Positions 7,853 to 17,877 of a stretch of DNA of 64,000 nt are shown one piece after another (position 1 is the first letter of the stretch; each line of letters starts with the position of its first letter). Origin of the DNA: Bacillus sp. B1-b2 (GTDB lineage: Bacteria; Bacillota; Bacilli; Bacillales; Cytobacillaceae); the NCBI RefSeq assembly GCF_009183415.1, contig NZ_WEHU01000009.1, forward strand, positions 1-64,000. The letters run 5' to 3'. A model generated the notes under the pieces. That model worked only from the letters and a program-made list of their open reading frames with translations. It was not told the DNA's origin and ran no database searches. A program made the translations under genes and the position numbers.

Positions 7853-8770
7853 TTGCAAATTCAAGTTTCTAAAGATTACTTCCATGTTTACCAAGCACTC
7901 TGTAGTGAAACACGGATTGAAATAATTGAAATTCTATCAAACAATCAGAGTAACATTTCAGATTTAGCTAGACAATTAAATATTAGTCCCGCAATTGTGA
8001 CTAGACATGTCCAAAAGTTAGAAGAAGCTGGGATTGTAAAGTCTATAAGAACTCCTGGAAAATCAGGGCTTCAGAAAATAGTACAGCTGGCTATCGATCA
8101 TATTGACATACAGTTTCCGAAAAAGATTTTTAAAGAATATTTACTTCATTTAACAGATCTAAAAATTGGGCATTACACAGACTTTCAAGCAAAACCTACC
8201 TGCGGAATCGCAACAGAAAAGGAGGTAATTGGGAAGCCTGATGATCCTAAATATTTCATGGATAGTAAAAGAGTAGATACACAGCTCCTATGGCTGTCAG
8301 AAGGCTTTGTAGAATATAAAATCCCTAACCTTTTATCACCTAACCAAATTCCAGAAATGGTGGAAATAAGCTTGGAACTCGCTTCTGAATTTCCTTTATC
8401 CAATAATGTTTGGCCAAGTGATATTACTTTCTATATGAATAATGTAAAACTTGGAACCTATACCGTTCCTGGTAACTTTTCAGATGTTCGAGGACGTTAT
8501 ACCCCTAGTTGGTGGAATGATAAATTTAGTCAGTATGGTTTATTAAAAACAATTCGTATTAATAAAATTGATACTGGAATTGATGGGGAGCCACTTTCAA
8601 GTGTAACGATTGATGATCTTCAATTAGAACAATCTCCTATTTTAACGCTAAAAATAGCTGCAGAACAAGACTCAAAGAAAGTAGGAGGATTAACTCTTTT
8701 TGGGGAGCATTTCGGAAACCATAGACAAAATATAAGAGTTGGTATCTATTATTTAGAGAAGGAAATCTAA
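7853..8770 (+). CDS. ArsR-type transcriptional regulator of the sugar locus
   Basis: A 305-residue regulator. Residues about 10-75 form a winged helix-turn-helix of the ArsR/HTH_20 type (SETRIEIIEIL, then ISDLARQLNISPAIVTRHVQKLEEAGIV). The remaining 220 residues are a beta-rich domain that I infer to be the effector sensor. It is much longer than metal-sensing ArsR proteins and has no obvious metal-binding cysteines. The start is TTG, with AAGGAGATG about eight bases ahead. It is transcribed away from the importer operon and is the likely repressor acting at the two matching inverted repeats. The effector would be the imported sugar or a product of it (inference). Confidence 0.8.
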   Translation: MQIQVSKDYFHVYQALCSETRIEIIEILSNNQSNISDLARQLNISPAIVTRHVQKLEEAGIVKSIRTPGKSGLQKIVQLAIDHIDIQFPKKIFKEYLLHLTDLKIGHYTDFQAKPTCGIATEKEVIGKPDDPKYFMDSKRVDTQLLWLSEGFVEYKIPNLLSPNQIPEMVEISLELASEFPLSNNVWPSDITFYMNNVKLGTYTVPGNFSDVRGRYTPSWWNDKFSQYGLLKTIRINKIDTGIDGEPLSSVTIDDLQLEQSPILTLKIAAEQDSKKVGGLTLFGEHFGNHRQNIRVGIYYLEKEI

Positions 8771-8774
8771 TCAA

Positions 8775-8813
8775 AAAACCCTTAAGCAAGTTTTCCACTG
8801 CCTAAGGGTTTTC
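8775..8813. terminator. Bidirectional terminator between regulator and priA
   Basis: AAAACCCTTA and TAAGGGTTTT arms flank a loop of about 17 bases between the convergent regulator gene and priA. A/T runs on both sides allow it to work in both directions. Confidence 0.75.
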
Positions 8814-11225
8814 TTACATCAAAATATGCGGATTCACATCAATAGAGATTTGCAAGCCATTTGAACTTATCTCTTGCTGATAATGATCTAAAACCGATTT
8901 GAGTACATCCTCTAAATGAGGTTCTTGCTTGAATTTAATTAAGCATTGATATCGATAACGATTTTTAATTCTTGATATAGGCGAAGCTACTGGACCAAGT
9001 ATAACCGTTTTCGGTGATAAACGTTGCCTTATCACACTTGTTATTTTTTCTGATATAGATACTACCTTCATTAATTCCTCATGACTTATAGTAATCATCG
9101 TTAGGAAGTAGTACGGCGGATATGCATGCTGTCTTCTTATTTGCATTTCTGTTTGATAAAAAAGATCGTAATTCTGCTTACTTGCAAGCTCAATGCTATA
9201 ATGCTCCGGCGTATATGTTTGGAAGATTACTTCCCCTTGCAATTCGTGTCTACCAGCTCTACCACTAACCTGTGTTAGTAATTGAAAGGTTTTTTCTGAT
9301 GAACGGAAATCTGGTAAATGGAGCATCGTGTCTGCTGAAAGAACTCCAACTAATGTAATTCTAGGAAAATCAAGGCCTTTTGCAATCATCTGCGTACCAA
9401 GGAGAATATCTGCTTCTCCCTCTTGAAACTTATCAAGCAATTTCTCATGCGAGCCTTTTCTGCTAGTTGTATCCACATCCATACGAATAACTCTCGCCTC
9501 TGGTAGGATTTTCGCTAGCTCTTCTTCTACCTTTTGTGTACCTGTTCCAAAATAACGAATATGCTCCCCATTGCATTCCGGACATATAGTTGGTGTGTGG
9601 GCCTCAAAGCCACAATAATGACACTTCATTTGGTTCTGGTAACGGTGATACGTTAAACTAATATCACAGTTAGGGCACTTTACTACATATCCACAATCAC
9701 GACACATAACAAAAGAGGAATGACCACGTTTATTTAAAAATAAGACAGTTTGTTCTTTTTTCTTTAGTCGATCCTTTAATTTTTCCATTAAGACACCTGA
9801 AAACATAGAGCGATTTCCATCTCGAAGCTCTTCTCGCATATCAATGATTTCAACCTTAGGTAACGCCTGGTTATTCATTCGATTAGGTAAAGACAGTAGC
9901 TGATATACCCCTTTTTGCGCTCTTGCAAAGCTTTCTAAAGAAGGGGTAGCACTCCCTAAAACAATGGGGCAATTATGTTTTAATCCTCTTTCAATTGCCA
10001 CATCTTTAGCATGATATCTTGGATTCTCTTCTTGTTTATAGGTCATCTCATGCTCTTCATCAATAATAATAATGCCCAAGTTTTCAAATGGTGCAAAAAC
10101 AGCGGATCTAGCACCTACAACTACACTTACTTCTTTTCTTTGAATTTTTCGCCATTCATCATACTTTTCGCCAACTGATAAACCACTATGAAGAACAGCC
10201 ACCTTATCGCCAAATCGACCTTTAAAGCGATTAACCATCTGTGGAGTAAGAGCAATCTCTGGAACAAGAACGATCGCTTCTTCCCCTTTTTGTAATACTT
10301 TCTCAATAGACTGTAAATACACTTCTGTTTTCCCACTACCTGTCACACCATATAGAAGAAAAACTTCATGCTGATTATTTTTTACAGCTTCACAAATGGG
10401 CGCAAGCGCTTCTGCTTGATCCTCTGTTAAAGATAGTGACTTCGTTCTTTCAAATACTCTCTCCTCATATGGATCACGATAGACTTCTTGCTCCACTTCA
10501 CCAAGTACACCTTTCTCTATTAACCCTTTAATAGCAGCAGTAGAGATGCCTAGATGTGTTAAAAGCTTCTTTTGTTCTATCGGTTTTGGGTTTTCTATAA
10601 AATATAATAGAAGGGAATGTTGTTTTTTAGCATTTTTGTTTATAGTTTCCTGATATTGCTGAAGTTCTTTTCTACCCATTAGAGGATAAATATGCTTCAC
10701 TTTCTTTTTTTGTCCTCTTGATTTAACTTCATAGATAACCTCAATTGTGCCTTTTTTCACTTCTTTTTGAAGAGTGGAATGAGAAACTGATTCCAATGCA
10801 TCTTCCCATGCTATTTCTTCCTTGTCTTTTAAAAGCTCTATAATGGACGGATCTAGTACTGTTTCATTTCCCAATACTTTTTTTATTTTCCGCTGATATT
10901 TCGCTTTTAAAGCTGGTGGAAGCATTGCTTGATAGGCAGATATTTTATAACAAAGGGTTGAATGACTTAGCCAATCTGCAAGGGATAATAACTCTTCATT
11001 TAATACAGGGATTAGATCCATTGGTTCCGAGATTTTCTTTAGTGATTTAAAAGTAGAGGTAGCTACAACACTTTCTACAAACCCTTGGACCTTTCTTGGA
11101 CCAAAAGGAACGATTACTCTCATCCCTGGTTGAATGACCTCTTCCAACCACTCTGGGATAAGATAGTCAAATGGCCTGTCCGTCTGTTTAGCCGGTACAT
11201 CCACTATCACCTTAGCTACAGTCAT
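8814..11225 (-). CDS. priA: Primosomal protein N' (replication restart helicase PriA)
   Basis: An 803-residue superfamily 2 DNA helicase that reloads the replisome at stalled forks. Visible in order are: the N-terminal 3'-DNA-binding domain; Walker A GVTGSGKTEVY near residue 293; the DEEH Walker B box near 391; four paired cysteine motifs (CRDC, CPNC, CHYC, CPEC) around 508-548 that bind two zincs; and the C-terminal helicase motifs with QVSGRAGR. Its ATG overlaps the coaBC stop by four bases, as in B. subtilis. The usual downstream genes def and fmt do not follow; the carbohydrate locus lies there instead. Confidence 0.97.
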   Translation of the reverse strand: MTVAKVIVDVPAKQTDRPFDYLIPEWLEEVIQPGMRVIVPFGPRKVQGFVESVVATSTFKSLKKISEPMDLIPVLNEELLSLADWLSHSTLCYKISAYQAMLPPALKAKYQRKIKKVLGNETVLDPSIIELLKDKEEIAWEDALESVSHSTLQKEVKKGTIEVIYEVKSRGQKKKVKHIYPLMGRKELQQYQETINKNAKKQHSLLLYFIENPKPIEQKKLLTHLGISTAAIKGLIEKGVLGEVEQEVYRDPYEERVFERTKSLSLTEDQAEALAPICEAVKNNQHEVFLLYGVTGSGKTEVYLQSIEKVLQKGEEAIVLVPEIALTPQMVNRFKGRFGDKVAVLHSGLSVGEKYDEWRKIQRKEVSVVVGARSAVFAPFENLGIIIIDEEHEMTYKQEENPRYHAKDVAIERGLKHNCPIVLGSATPSLESFARAQKGVYQLLSLPNRMNNQALPKVEIIDMREELRDGNRSMFSGVLMEKLKDRLKKKEQTVLFLNKRGHSSFVMCRDCGYVVKCPNCDISLTYHRYQNQMKCHYCGFEAHTPTICPECNGEHIRYFGTGTQKVEEELAKILPEARVIRMDVDTTSRKGSHEKLLDKFQEGEADILLGTQMIAKGLDFPRITLVGVLSADTMLHLPDFRSSEKTFQLLTQVSGRAGRHELQGEVIFQTYTPEHYSIELASKQNYDLFYQTEMQIRRQHAYPPYYFLTMITISHEELMKVVSISEKITSVIRQRLSPKTVILGPVASPISRIKNRYRYQCLIKFKQEPHLEDVLKSVLDHYQQEISSNGLQISIDVNPHILM

Positions 11226-12427
11226 ATCTGACCAGCTTCTTTCATTTTAGTAGCCTGTTCTAGTATCCTTTCAGCCACTTTCTCCTTTGAAAGAAGCGGT
11301 AATTCTATTATACTTCCATCTTTCTTATACATGGTTACAAGATTCGTGTCTGTTCCAAACCCAGAATCTAGTCTATTAACATTATTAGCCACAATCATAT
11401 CGGTATTTTTACGGGTTAATTTATCCATCGCATAATGTGCCATATTCTGTGTTTCTGCAGCAAATCCAATTAAGATTTGGTCCTTCTTTCTTTTTCCCAA
11501 CTCTAGTAAGATATCTTTCGTCCGAGTAAACTCCAGTATTTCTGGTCCATCTTGTTTCTTCACCTTATGTTCATGCACAACAGTTGGTTTATAATCACTA
11601 ACTGCAGCAGTCTTTATAATAATATCTGCTAATTCACTGTGTTCCATTACTGCTTGATACATCTCTTCCGTGCTCTCAACCTTTACGACTTTTATTCCTT
11701 TTGGAGGATTTAAGTGAGTTGGACCTGAAACTAAAATAACATTAGCTCCTTGTTCGACTGCAACACGTGCAATACTATATCCCATCTTTCCAGTTGAATG
11801 ATTAGAAATAAAGCGTACAGGGTCAATTTTTTCTCGAGTTGGACCTGCTGTAACAAGTACTGTAGTTCCTGCTAAATGTTTCTCTTTCGCAAAGTGATTC
11901 TCGACATGCTGAACAATCATTTCTGGTTCTTCGAGTCTTCCTTTTCCTACATACCCACAAGCTAAATAACCTTCTCCAGGATTAATAAATCGATATCCAT
12001 ATTGATCAAGAGTATCCATATTTTTCACCACAGCTGGGTGATCATACATATGTACATTCATGGCTGGTGCAATCCAGACATCACTAGTTGCTGCAAGAAG
12101 GGTGGTAGTTATCATATTATCAGCAATGCCATTAGCAAGCTTTCCTATTACATTGGCAGTAGCTGGTGCCACTATTATAAGATCTGCCCAATCAGCTAAG
12201 TCAATATGAGCAATTACTTTCGCATCTTTTTCATCAAATGTATCTGTATACACTTCATTTTTAGATAGAGCTTTAAATGTTAGTGGATTAACAAATTGCA
12301 TGGCAGAATCAGACATCATTACTTTTACCTCTGCCCCTGCTTGTGTTAGCTTACTTGTCAGCGCACACGCTTTATATACAGCAATCCCTCCTGTTACACA
12401 GAGAAGAATCTTCTTTCCTGTTAGCAT
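11222..12427 (-). CDS. coaBC: Bifunctional phosphopantothenoylcysteine decarboxylase/synthetase
   Basis: A coenzyme A biosynthesis enzyme of 401 residues with the chosen start. The N-terminal flavin-binding CoaC half decarboxylates phosphopantothenoylcysteine (motif PAMNVHMYDHP, catalytic ACGYVGKGR). The C-terminal CoaB half makes it from phosphopantothenate and cysteine with CTP (motifs GPTREKIDPVRFISNHSTG and KKQ). The start is placed at 12427 because AGGAGG lies seven bases ahead and the protein then begins MLTGKKILLCVTGG. A longer in-frame extension to 12466 lacks this support. It is translationally coupled to priA. Confidence 0.95.
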   Translation of the reverse strand: MLTGKKILLCVTGGIAVYKACALTSKLTQAGAEVKVMMSDSAMQFVNPLTFKALSKNEVYTDTFDEKDAKVIAHIDLADWADLIIVAPATANVIGKLANGIADNMITTTLLAATSDVWIAPAMNVHMYDHPAVVKNMDTLDQYGYRFINPGEGYLACGYVGKGRLEEPEMIVQHVENHFAKEKHLAGTTVLVTAGPTREKIDPVRFISNHSTGKMGYSIARVAVEQGANVILVSGPTHLNPPKGIKVVKVESTEEMYQAVMEHSELADIIIKTAAVSDYKPTVVHEHKVKKQDGPEILEFTRTKDILLELGKRKKDQILIGFAAETQNMAHYAMDKLTRKNTDMIVANNVNRLDSGFGTDTNLVTMYKKDGSIIELPLLSKEKVAERILEQATKMKEAGQI

Positions 12428-12515
12428 CGGACTGCCTCCTTCCTCCATAGATATTTTACTCGTCAATTACATTCATTACACATAAGCATAGTATTATTTT
12501 TTAGGTATGTCCACG

Positions 12516-12561
12516 AAAAAAGACTTAGCAAAATTTGATCATCCTTTTGCTTAAGTCTTTT
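12516..12561 (-). terminator. Intrinsic terminator after rpoZ
   Basis: The minus-strand hairpin AAAAGACTTAAGCAAAA / TTTTGCTAAGTCTTTT is followed by T residues, between rpoZ and coaBC. It would separate the yloC-remA-gmk-rpoZ unit from coaBC-priA, at least partly. Confidence 0.7.
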
Positions 12562-12588
12562 AATAGAATTAGTATTTTTTTCTCAATC

Positions 12589-12807
12589 TTAGTCTTCGAT
12601 TAAGTTAGCTGGTATATTCACTCTGTATGTTAATTGGTCTTCGTTAATTTCTTCTAATGCTTTCCCAACATTTTTATGAGAAACATACTTAGTCAATTGT
12701 GGCTTAGCATTTGTTTGTAGCTTTCTAGCTCTTTTAGCAGCTACAGATACTAAGGAATATTTGGAATCAATTTTCGTCATTAATTTGTCAATAGATGGAT
12801 ATAACAT
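12589..12807 (-). CDS. rpoZ: RNA polymerase omega subunit
   Basis: A 72-residue omega subunit that helps assemble and stabilise RNA polymerase. The N-terminal [20 protein letters not shown] and the following AAKRARKL are the family signature. It starts three bases after the gmk stop and is co-transcribed with it, as in B. subtilis. A terminator follows. GGAGG lies about 11 bases before the ATG. Confidence 0.95.
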   Translation of the reverse strand: MLYPSIDKLMTKIDSKYSLVSVAAKRARKLQTNAKPQLTKYVSHKNVGKALEEINEDQLTYRVNIPANLIED

Positions 12808-12810
12808 AAA

Positions 12811-13434
<624 letters not shown>

Positions 13435-13698
13435 CTACCCTTCATCCATCATATCATCACGATCATTTAACCTAGCAGCAACTGTTTCTGGCTGTACTGC
13501 TGAGAGAACAACATGGTCACTATCCATGACAATAACGGCTCTTGTTCTTCTGCCATATGTTGCATCTATAAGTGAACCCCTATCCCTAGCATCTTGTATA
13601 ATGCGTTTAATGGGAGCAGACTCTGGACTAACAATAGAAATGATTCTATTAGCAGAAACGATGTTACCAAATCCAATATTTATTAATTTAATGGACAT
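13435..13698 (-). CDS. remA: Extracellular matrix regulator RemA
   Basis: An 87-residue DNA-binding protein of the RemA (DUF370) family, which in B. subtilis activates biofilm matrix and osmoprotection genes. The family core is visible as [21 protein letters not shown] near the N-terminus, with [17 protein letters not shown] in the middle. The C-terminus is acidic. It lies between the yicC-like gene and gmk, as in other Bacillaceae. GGAG lies seven bases before the ATG. Confidence 0.93.
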   Translation of the reverse strand: MSIKLINIGFGNIVSANRIISIVSPESAPIKRIIQDARDRGSLIDATYGRRTRAVIVMDSDHVVLSAVQPETVAARLNDRDDMMDEG

Positions 13699-13757
13699 CC
13701 TATTACTCCAATCTAATTAGTTTTAGTGTTAACTAGGAAGATTTATTCTAAACCCAC

Positions 13758-14633
13758 TTATTCAATGTTTTGAATCTGTTCCTTTATTTTTTCTAGACAG
13801 CTTTTAGACTCTACTACCAACGTCCCAATAACAGATGAATTAGCTTTTGAACCAATTGTGTTAATTTCTCGATTCATTTCCTGTAGCAGGAAATCAAGCT
13901 TTCTTCCAACAGGTGTAGTTTCTTCTAAAATAAAGTAGAATTGTTGAATATGGCTAGTTAAACGAACCAATTCTTCATTAATATCCGCCTTATCAGCAAA
14001 TATGGCAACCTCAGCAATAAGACGAGTTTCATCTACAGGTTCTATAAGAAACTTATCAAGTCTTGCCTTTAATTTTTCTCGGTACTGCTCAACAACTTGT
14101 GGAGCTACCTCTTGCAATCGAGATAGAAGACTTTCTAGTCGCTTTAAATGACTAATTAAATCTTTCTTCAACTCTAATCCTTCTACCTTACGCATTTGTT
14201 CTAATTGTACGACTGCTTCACTAAACACAGTGACCAATTCACTTGCTAACTCCTCTGTGTCTAGTTCGTGGTCAAGCAATTCAAAGCAATCTTCTTTACT
14301 TACTAAGTCTTGAAGTGATATCGATTCTTTTATGGTATATCTTTCTTTAAGATTAGTTAGTAATTCATGATATTGGTCAAGTAATGACCAATTAACAACA
14401 ATTTTCTTTTCTGTGTTCCCTTTGCTTTCAAGGGTTACGTATACTTCCACTCTACCTCTATGTATATCATTAGAAATTATTTTCTTTAGTTGATCTTCCA
14501 AATATAAGAATTGCTTAGGCATTCTAAAAATGAGGTCAATAAAGCGATGATTAACAGACTTAATTTCGATATGAATGGATAAATGCTGTAGTTCTTTTTT
14601 TGCCATTCCAAATCCTGTCATACTTTTAACCAT
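13758..14633 (-). CDS. yloC: YicC family endoribonuclease YloC
   Basis: A 291-residue member of the YicC/YloC family, described as endoribonucleases involved in RNA decay. The N-terminus MVKSMTGFGMAK and the C-terminal segment GRKLDFLLQEMNREINTIGSKAN are diagnostic. The middle is helical and rich in charged residues. It is first in the unit yloC-remA-gmk-rpoZ. The ribosome binding site before the ATG is weak. A 20-bp direct repeat lies upstream in the presumed promoter region. Confidence 0.9.
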   Translation of the reverse strand: MVKSMTGFGMAKKELQHLSIHIEIKSVNHRFIDLIFRMPKQFLYLEDQLKKIISNDIHRGRVEVYVTLESKGNTEKKIVVNWSLLDQYHELLTNLKERYTIKESISLQDLVSKEDCFELLDHELDTEELASELVTVFSEAVVQLEQMRKVEGLELKKDLISHLKRLESLLSRLQEVAPQVVEQYREKLKARLDKFLIEPVDETRLIAEVAIFADKADINEELVRLTSHIQQFYFILEETTPVGRKLDFLLQEMNREINTIGSKANSSVIGTLVVESKSCLEKIKEQIQNIE

Positions 14634-14722
14634 ACTTACACATCCATTACAGTGAAGATATTTTGTTGTTTTTCATTGATTAATAGGTTAGGTGATATAA
14701 AATATTATAATACCATATTTAT

Positions 14723-14789
14723 AATTTATTTACATTATAATTCAGACTGTTGATAAACTTCTAAGTGTAAATTTATTTACATTATAATT
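14723..14789. repeat. Pair of 20-bp direct repeats upstream of yloC
   Basis: AATTTATTTACATTATAATT occurs at 14723-14742 and again at 14770-14789, 47 bases apart start to start. Read on the minus strand each copy contains TATAAT, a perfect -10 hexamer facing yloC, but neither has a good -35 at 17 bases. The second copy is part of an inverted repeat, GTAAAT-TT-ATTTAC. They may be duplicated promoter or operator sequence. Confidence 0.5.
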
Positions 14790-14807
14790 TATTTTCATAA
14801 AATAAAC

Positions 14808-14840
14808 AAAAGGTAATAGAGCTATCTCTACTACCTTTTT
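14808..14840 (-). terminator. Terminator after the calcium-type ATPase gene
   Basis: The minus-strand stem AAAAGGTAGTAGAG / CTCTATTACCTTTT with loop ATAG is followed by a T-rich tract, just past the yloB stop. Confidence 0.75.
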
Positions 14841-14855
14841 GTATTATATCATATT

Positions 14856-17534
14856 TTATTTTGATTTACTTAATAAAAATGATCCAGCTAGTAAAAATGT
14901 TGGGACTGATGCGAGTCCGATGATCATTGGCCAATCGTTCATTAGAATTGGCACTGTATGGAAAATTTCTTGTAAAAATGGGATGTAAATAACACCTATT
15001 GCTAATACTAAGGATGATATTACTGCCCAAACTAAATACATGTTGCCAAAAGGATTTCGAGATAATATCGATTTTTCGCTTCGACAGTCAAATACATGGA
15101 TAAGCTGTGCTAGTACCAATGTAATGAATGCAACGGTTTGAGCGTATTCGAGATTTTCTGGATTATTATCATAAGCAAACATAAAGGCAAGTAGAGTAGA
15201 AATCCCTATTAAGAATCCTCTAGAAATTACCTTCCAGCCTAATCCTCTCGAGAACACCCCTTCACTAGGATTTCTAGGTCCTCGTTTCATTACGTTATCT
15301 TCTGGTCTATCTAATCCTAACGCCATAGCTGGTAATCCATCTGTTACTAAGTTAACCCATAAAATTTGTATGGGAACTAACGGTAACGGTAGAGCTAAAA
15401 TCATAGCAAATAACATAACTAGAATTTCCCCAACATTAGAAGCAAGCAAATAGCGGATAAACTTACGAATGTTTTCGTAAATATTTCTTCCTTCAATGAT
15501 AGCAGACTTAATACTTGCAAAATTGTCATCCATTAAGACTAAGGAAGAAGCTTCTTTCGCAACATCTGTTCCAGTAATCCCCATTGCTATTCCAATATCC
15601 GCTTTCTTAATGGCAGGTGCATCATTTACTCCATCACCAGTCATCGCCACGACATGTCCTTTATTTTGGAAAGCTTGAACAATCTTTAATTTATGTTCTG
15701 GTGAAACCCTTGCAAATACAGAAACATCTTCGACAACATCTTCTAATTCACTAATGCTCATATTGGAAAGTTCTTTACCTTCCATTACTTTAGAACGACT
15801 ATTCGCAATACCTAATTGTTTGGCAATCGCATTTGCAGTAATTACGTGATCCCCTGTAATCATAACTGTCTTTATTCCAGCATCCTTACATTCTTTAACA
15901 GCCTGTTTCACCTCTGGTCTAGGAGGATCAATGATTCCTTGAAGACCAATAAAGGTTAGATCTTTTTCTGCTTCTCTTTCATGTAAAACCATAGTGGTTG
16001 CTGAAATTTCTCTAAAACCAACTGCAATGGTTCTTAATGCTTGTGATGCAAGTCCATTTATCGCATGTTGTACGACCTTTTTTTGGTCTGTCCCCAGGTT
16101 TTGCGAACGATTTTCAAATAGAATCGATTTACTTACACCTATTAATACATCTGGAGCACCTTTTGTGACAATAAATTGTCTGCCAGTTGGATCTTTAACA
16201 ACAACACTCATCATTTTTCGAGTAGAATCGAATGGAAACTCATTCACAATAGTAAATGTATTTAGTAGTTGATTGCGATCATAGCCTGCTTTCATTCCAG
16301 CAACTAATAATGCACCCTCTGTTGGATCTCCATTTAAGACAAACTCTTTATTCTTATGCATAATTTCTGCATGATTACAAAGCATTCCAAATGTTAATAA
16401 CTGTTGAAGTGCTTTGTCTTTATTTGGATCAATCTTCTTATCTTCTAGATAGAAGCTTCCTTTAGGATCATAACCAATTCCATCAACTGTATAGGTGTTT
16501 CCACCAATCCATGTCTTTGTAACGGTCATTTTGTTTTGTGTTAATGTCCCTGTTTTATCAGAACAAATAACGGACGCACACCCTAATGTTTCTACTGCAG
16601 GAAGCTTTCTTACAACCGCATTCTTCCTAATCATTTTCTGTACGCCTAATGATAAGGCAATGGTTACTATCGCCGGTAATCCTTCTGGAATAGCAGCTAC
16701 TGCTAAGGAGACACCAGAGATAATCATTGTATATAAATCATTTCCTTGGAATACACCAATAACTACTACTAAAACAGTTAAGAATAGAGCTGTTACAATT
16801 AGTATTTTTCCTAATTGCTCTAAACGTCTTTGCAACGGTGTTGTCACAGAATCTGCATTTTGCAGAAGATCAGCAATTTGTCCCATTGCTGTTTTCATTC
16901 CTGTTCCAATAACAACCCCAATTCCGCTTCCCCTAGAAACCATTGTACCCATAAAGCCCATGTTTTCCATATCGCCTAATGCTAGATTGTTGTTTTTAAT
17001 AGCAGAAACGGTTTTAGAAACTGGTACAGATTCACCTGTTAGTGCAGATTCTTCTACCTCTAAGCTTCTAGACTCAATAATTCTCACGTCTGCTCCAATG
17101 CGGTCACCACTGGAGAACTTAATGACATCACCAGGAACTAATTCTTTCGATAGGATATTTACCCATTCACCGTTTCTTAGAACATTTACATGAGGCTGTG
17201 ATAATTCTTTAAGGGCAGATAGCGACTTTTCTGCTCTAATCTCTTGAAAGAAGCCAATGAAACTATTCAAGATGATGATTGCAATAATTGCAATCGCATC
17301 AATATATTCACCTAACAAACCAGATATAAGTGTCGCTGCTAAAAGAACGATTACCATAAAATCTTTAAACTGACTAAAGAATAAAAGCCATAAAGATTGC
17401 TTCTCTCCCTCATCTAATTCATTTAAACCAAACTGGTTTCGTCGTTCTTTTACACTATCATCTGTTAACCCAGCCGAAAAATCAGTGTTTAATGTTTGTT
17501 CAACTTCTTTTTCGTTCAATTCATGATAATTCAT
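14856..17534 (-). CDS. yloB: Calcium-transporting P-type ATPase YloB
   Basis: A P2A-type cation pump of 892 residues, close to the length of B. subtilis YloB. It moves Ca2+ out of the cytoplasm using ATP. The N-terminal cation-ATPase domain comes first, then TGES in the actuator domain and the phosphorylation site DKTGTLTQNKM. GDPTEGALLVAG follows in the nucleotide domain and TGDGVNDAPAIKKADIGIAMG in the hinge. There are about ten transmembrane helices. The start at 17534 gives MNYHELNEKEVEQ, which fits the family. An in-frame ATG at 17567 is possible, and neither has an ideal ribosome site. It is divergent from rqcH. Confidence 0.93.
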   Translation of the reverse strand: MNYHELNEKEVEQTLNTDFSAGLTDDSVKERRNQFGLNELDEGEKQSLWLLFFSQFKDFMVIVLLAATLISGLLGEYIDAIAIIAIIILNSFIGFFQEIRAEKSLSALKELSQPHVNVLRNGEWVNILSKELVPGDVIKFSSGDRIGADVRIIESRSLEVEESALTGESVPVSKTVSAIKNNNLALGDMENMGFMGTMVSRGSGIGVVIGTGMKTAMGQIADLLQNADSVTTPLQRRLEQLGKILIVTALFLTVLVVVIGVFQGNDLYTMIISGVSLAVAAIPEGLPAIVTIALSLGVQKMIRKNAVVRKLPAVETLGCASVICSDKTGTLTQNKMTVTKTWIGGNTYTVDGIGYDPKGSFYLEDKKIDPNKDKALQQLLTFGMLCNHAEIMHKNKEFVLNGDPTEGALLVAGMKAGYDRNQLLNTFTIVNEFPFDSTRKMMSVVVKDPTGRQFIVTKGAPDVLIGVSKSILFENRSQNLGTDQKKVVQHAINGLASQALRTIAVGFREISATTMVLHEREAEKDLTFIGLQGIIDPPRPEVKQAVKECKDAGIKTVMITGDHVITANAIAKQLGIANSRSKVMEGKELSNMSISELEDVVEDVSVFARVSPEHKLKIVQAFQNKGHVVAMTGDGVNDAPAIKKADIGIAMGITGTDVAKEASSLVLMDDNFASIKSAIIEGRNIYENIRKFIRYLLASNVGEILVMLFAMILALPLPLVPIQILWVNLVTDGLPAMALGLDRPEDNVMKRGPRNPSEGVFSRGLGWKVISRGFLIGISTLLAFMFAYDNNPENLEYAQTVAFITLVLAQLIHVFDCRSEKSILSRNPFGNMYLVWAVISSLVLAIGVIYIPFLQEIFHTVPILMNDWPMIIGLASVPTFLLAGSFLLSKSK

Positions 17535-17877
17535 CCGGCCATCACACTTCCCCCTTTTTTCATTCACCGTTCGCTAAAATTAGTAGTAGCGAAGAAATCG
17601 TAGCTGTTTGGATCAACGTTAACATGCTAGTAACTAACATACATAGTTGTCCCAACACCACTCTAAGAGAATTCTATTCAGACTTGGACAAAAAAATGAA
17701 TTATTCTTTCATGTTTGTGATGAAATTAATAATTTGTTTGTAATAGCTTTATAGTAAATAAAAAGATTCTTCCCTAATAAACGTCTTCGGTCATCTATTT
17801 CATTTCAAATCCTTGTATTTATCTTCATTAAGAGATAGAGTAAAGACAGGAATTTATAATAAATGAGGTTGTTAGTT
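17535..17877. other. Divergent intergenic region between yloB and rqcH
   Basis: A 343-base AT-rich region that should carry promoters for both divergent genes. A perfect TATAAT at 17855-17860 faces rqcH, but it is too close to the ribosome site GAGG at 17865 and has no -35. I see no gene, repeat or terminator here. Confidence 0.4.

Noticed and set aside
17832-17860. SigA promoter with perfect TATAAT before rqcH
   Set aside because: No -35 match at a suitable distance, and the start point would fall on the ribosome binding site.
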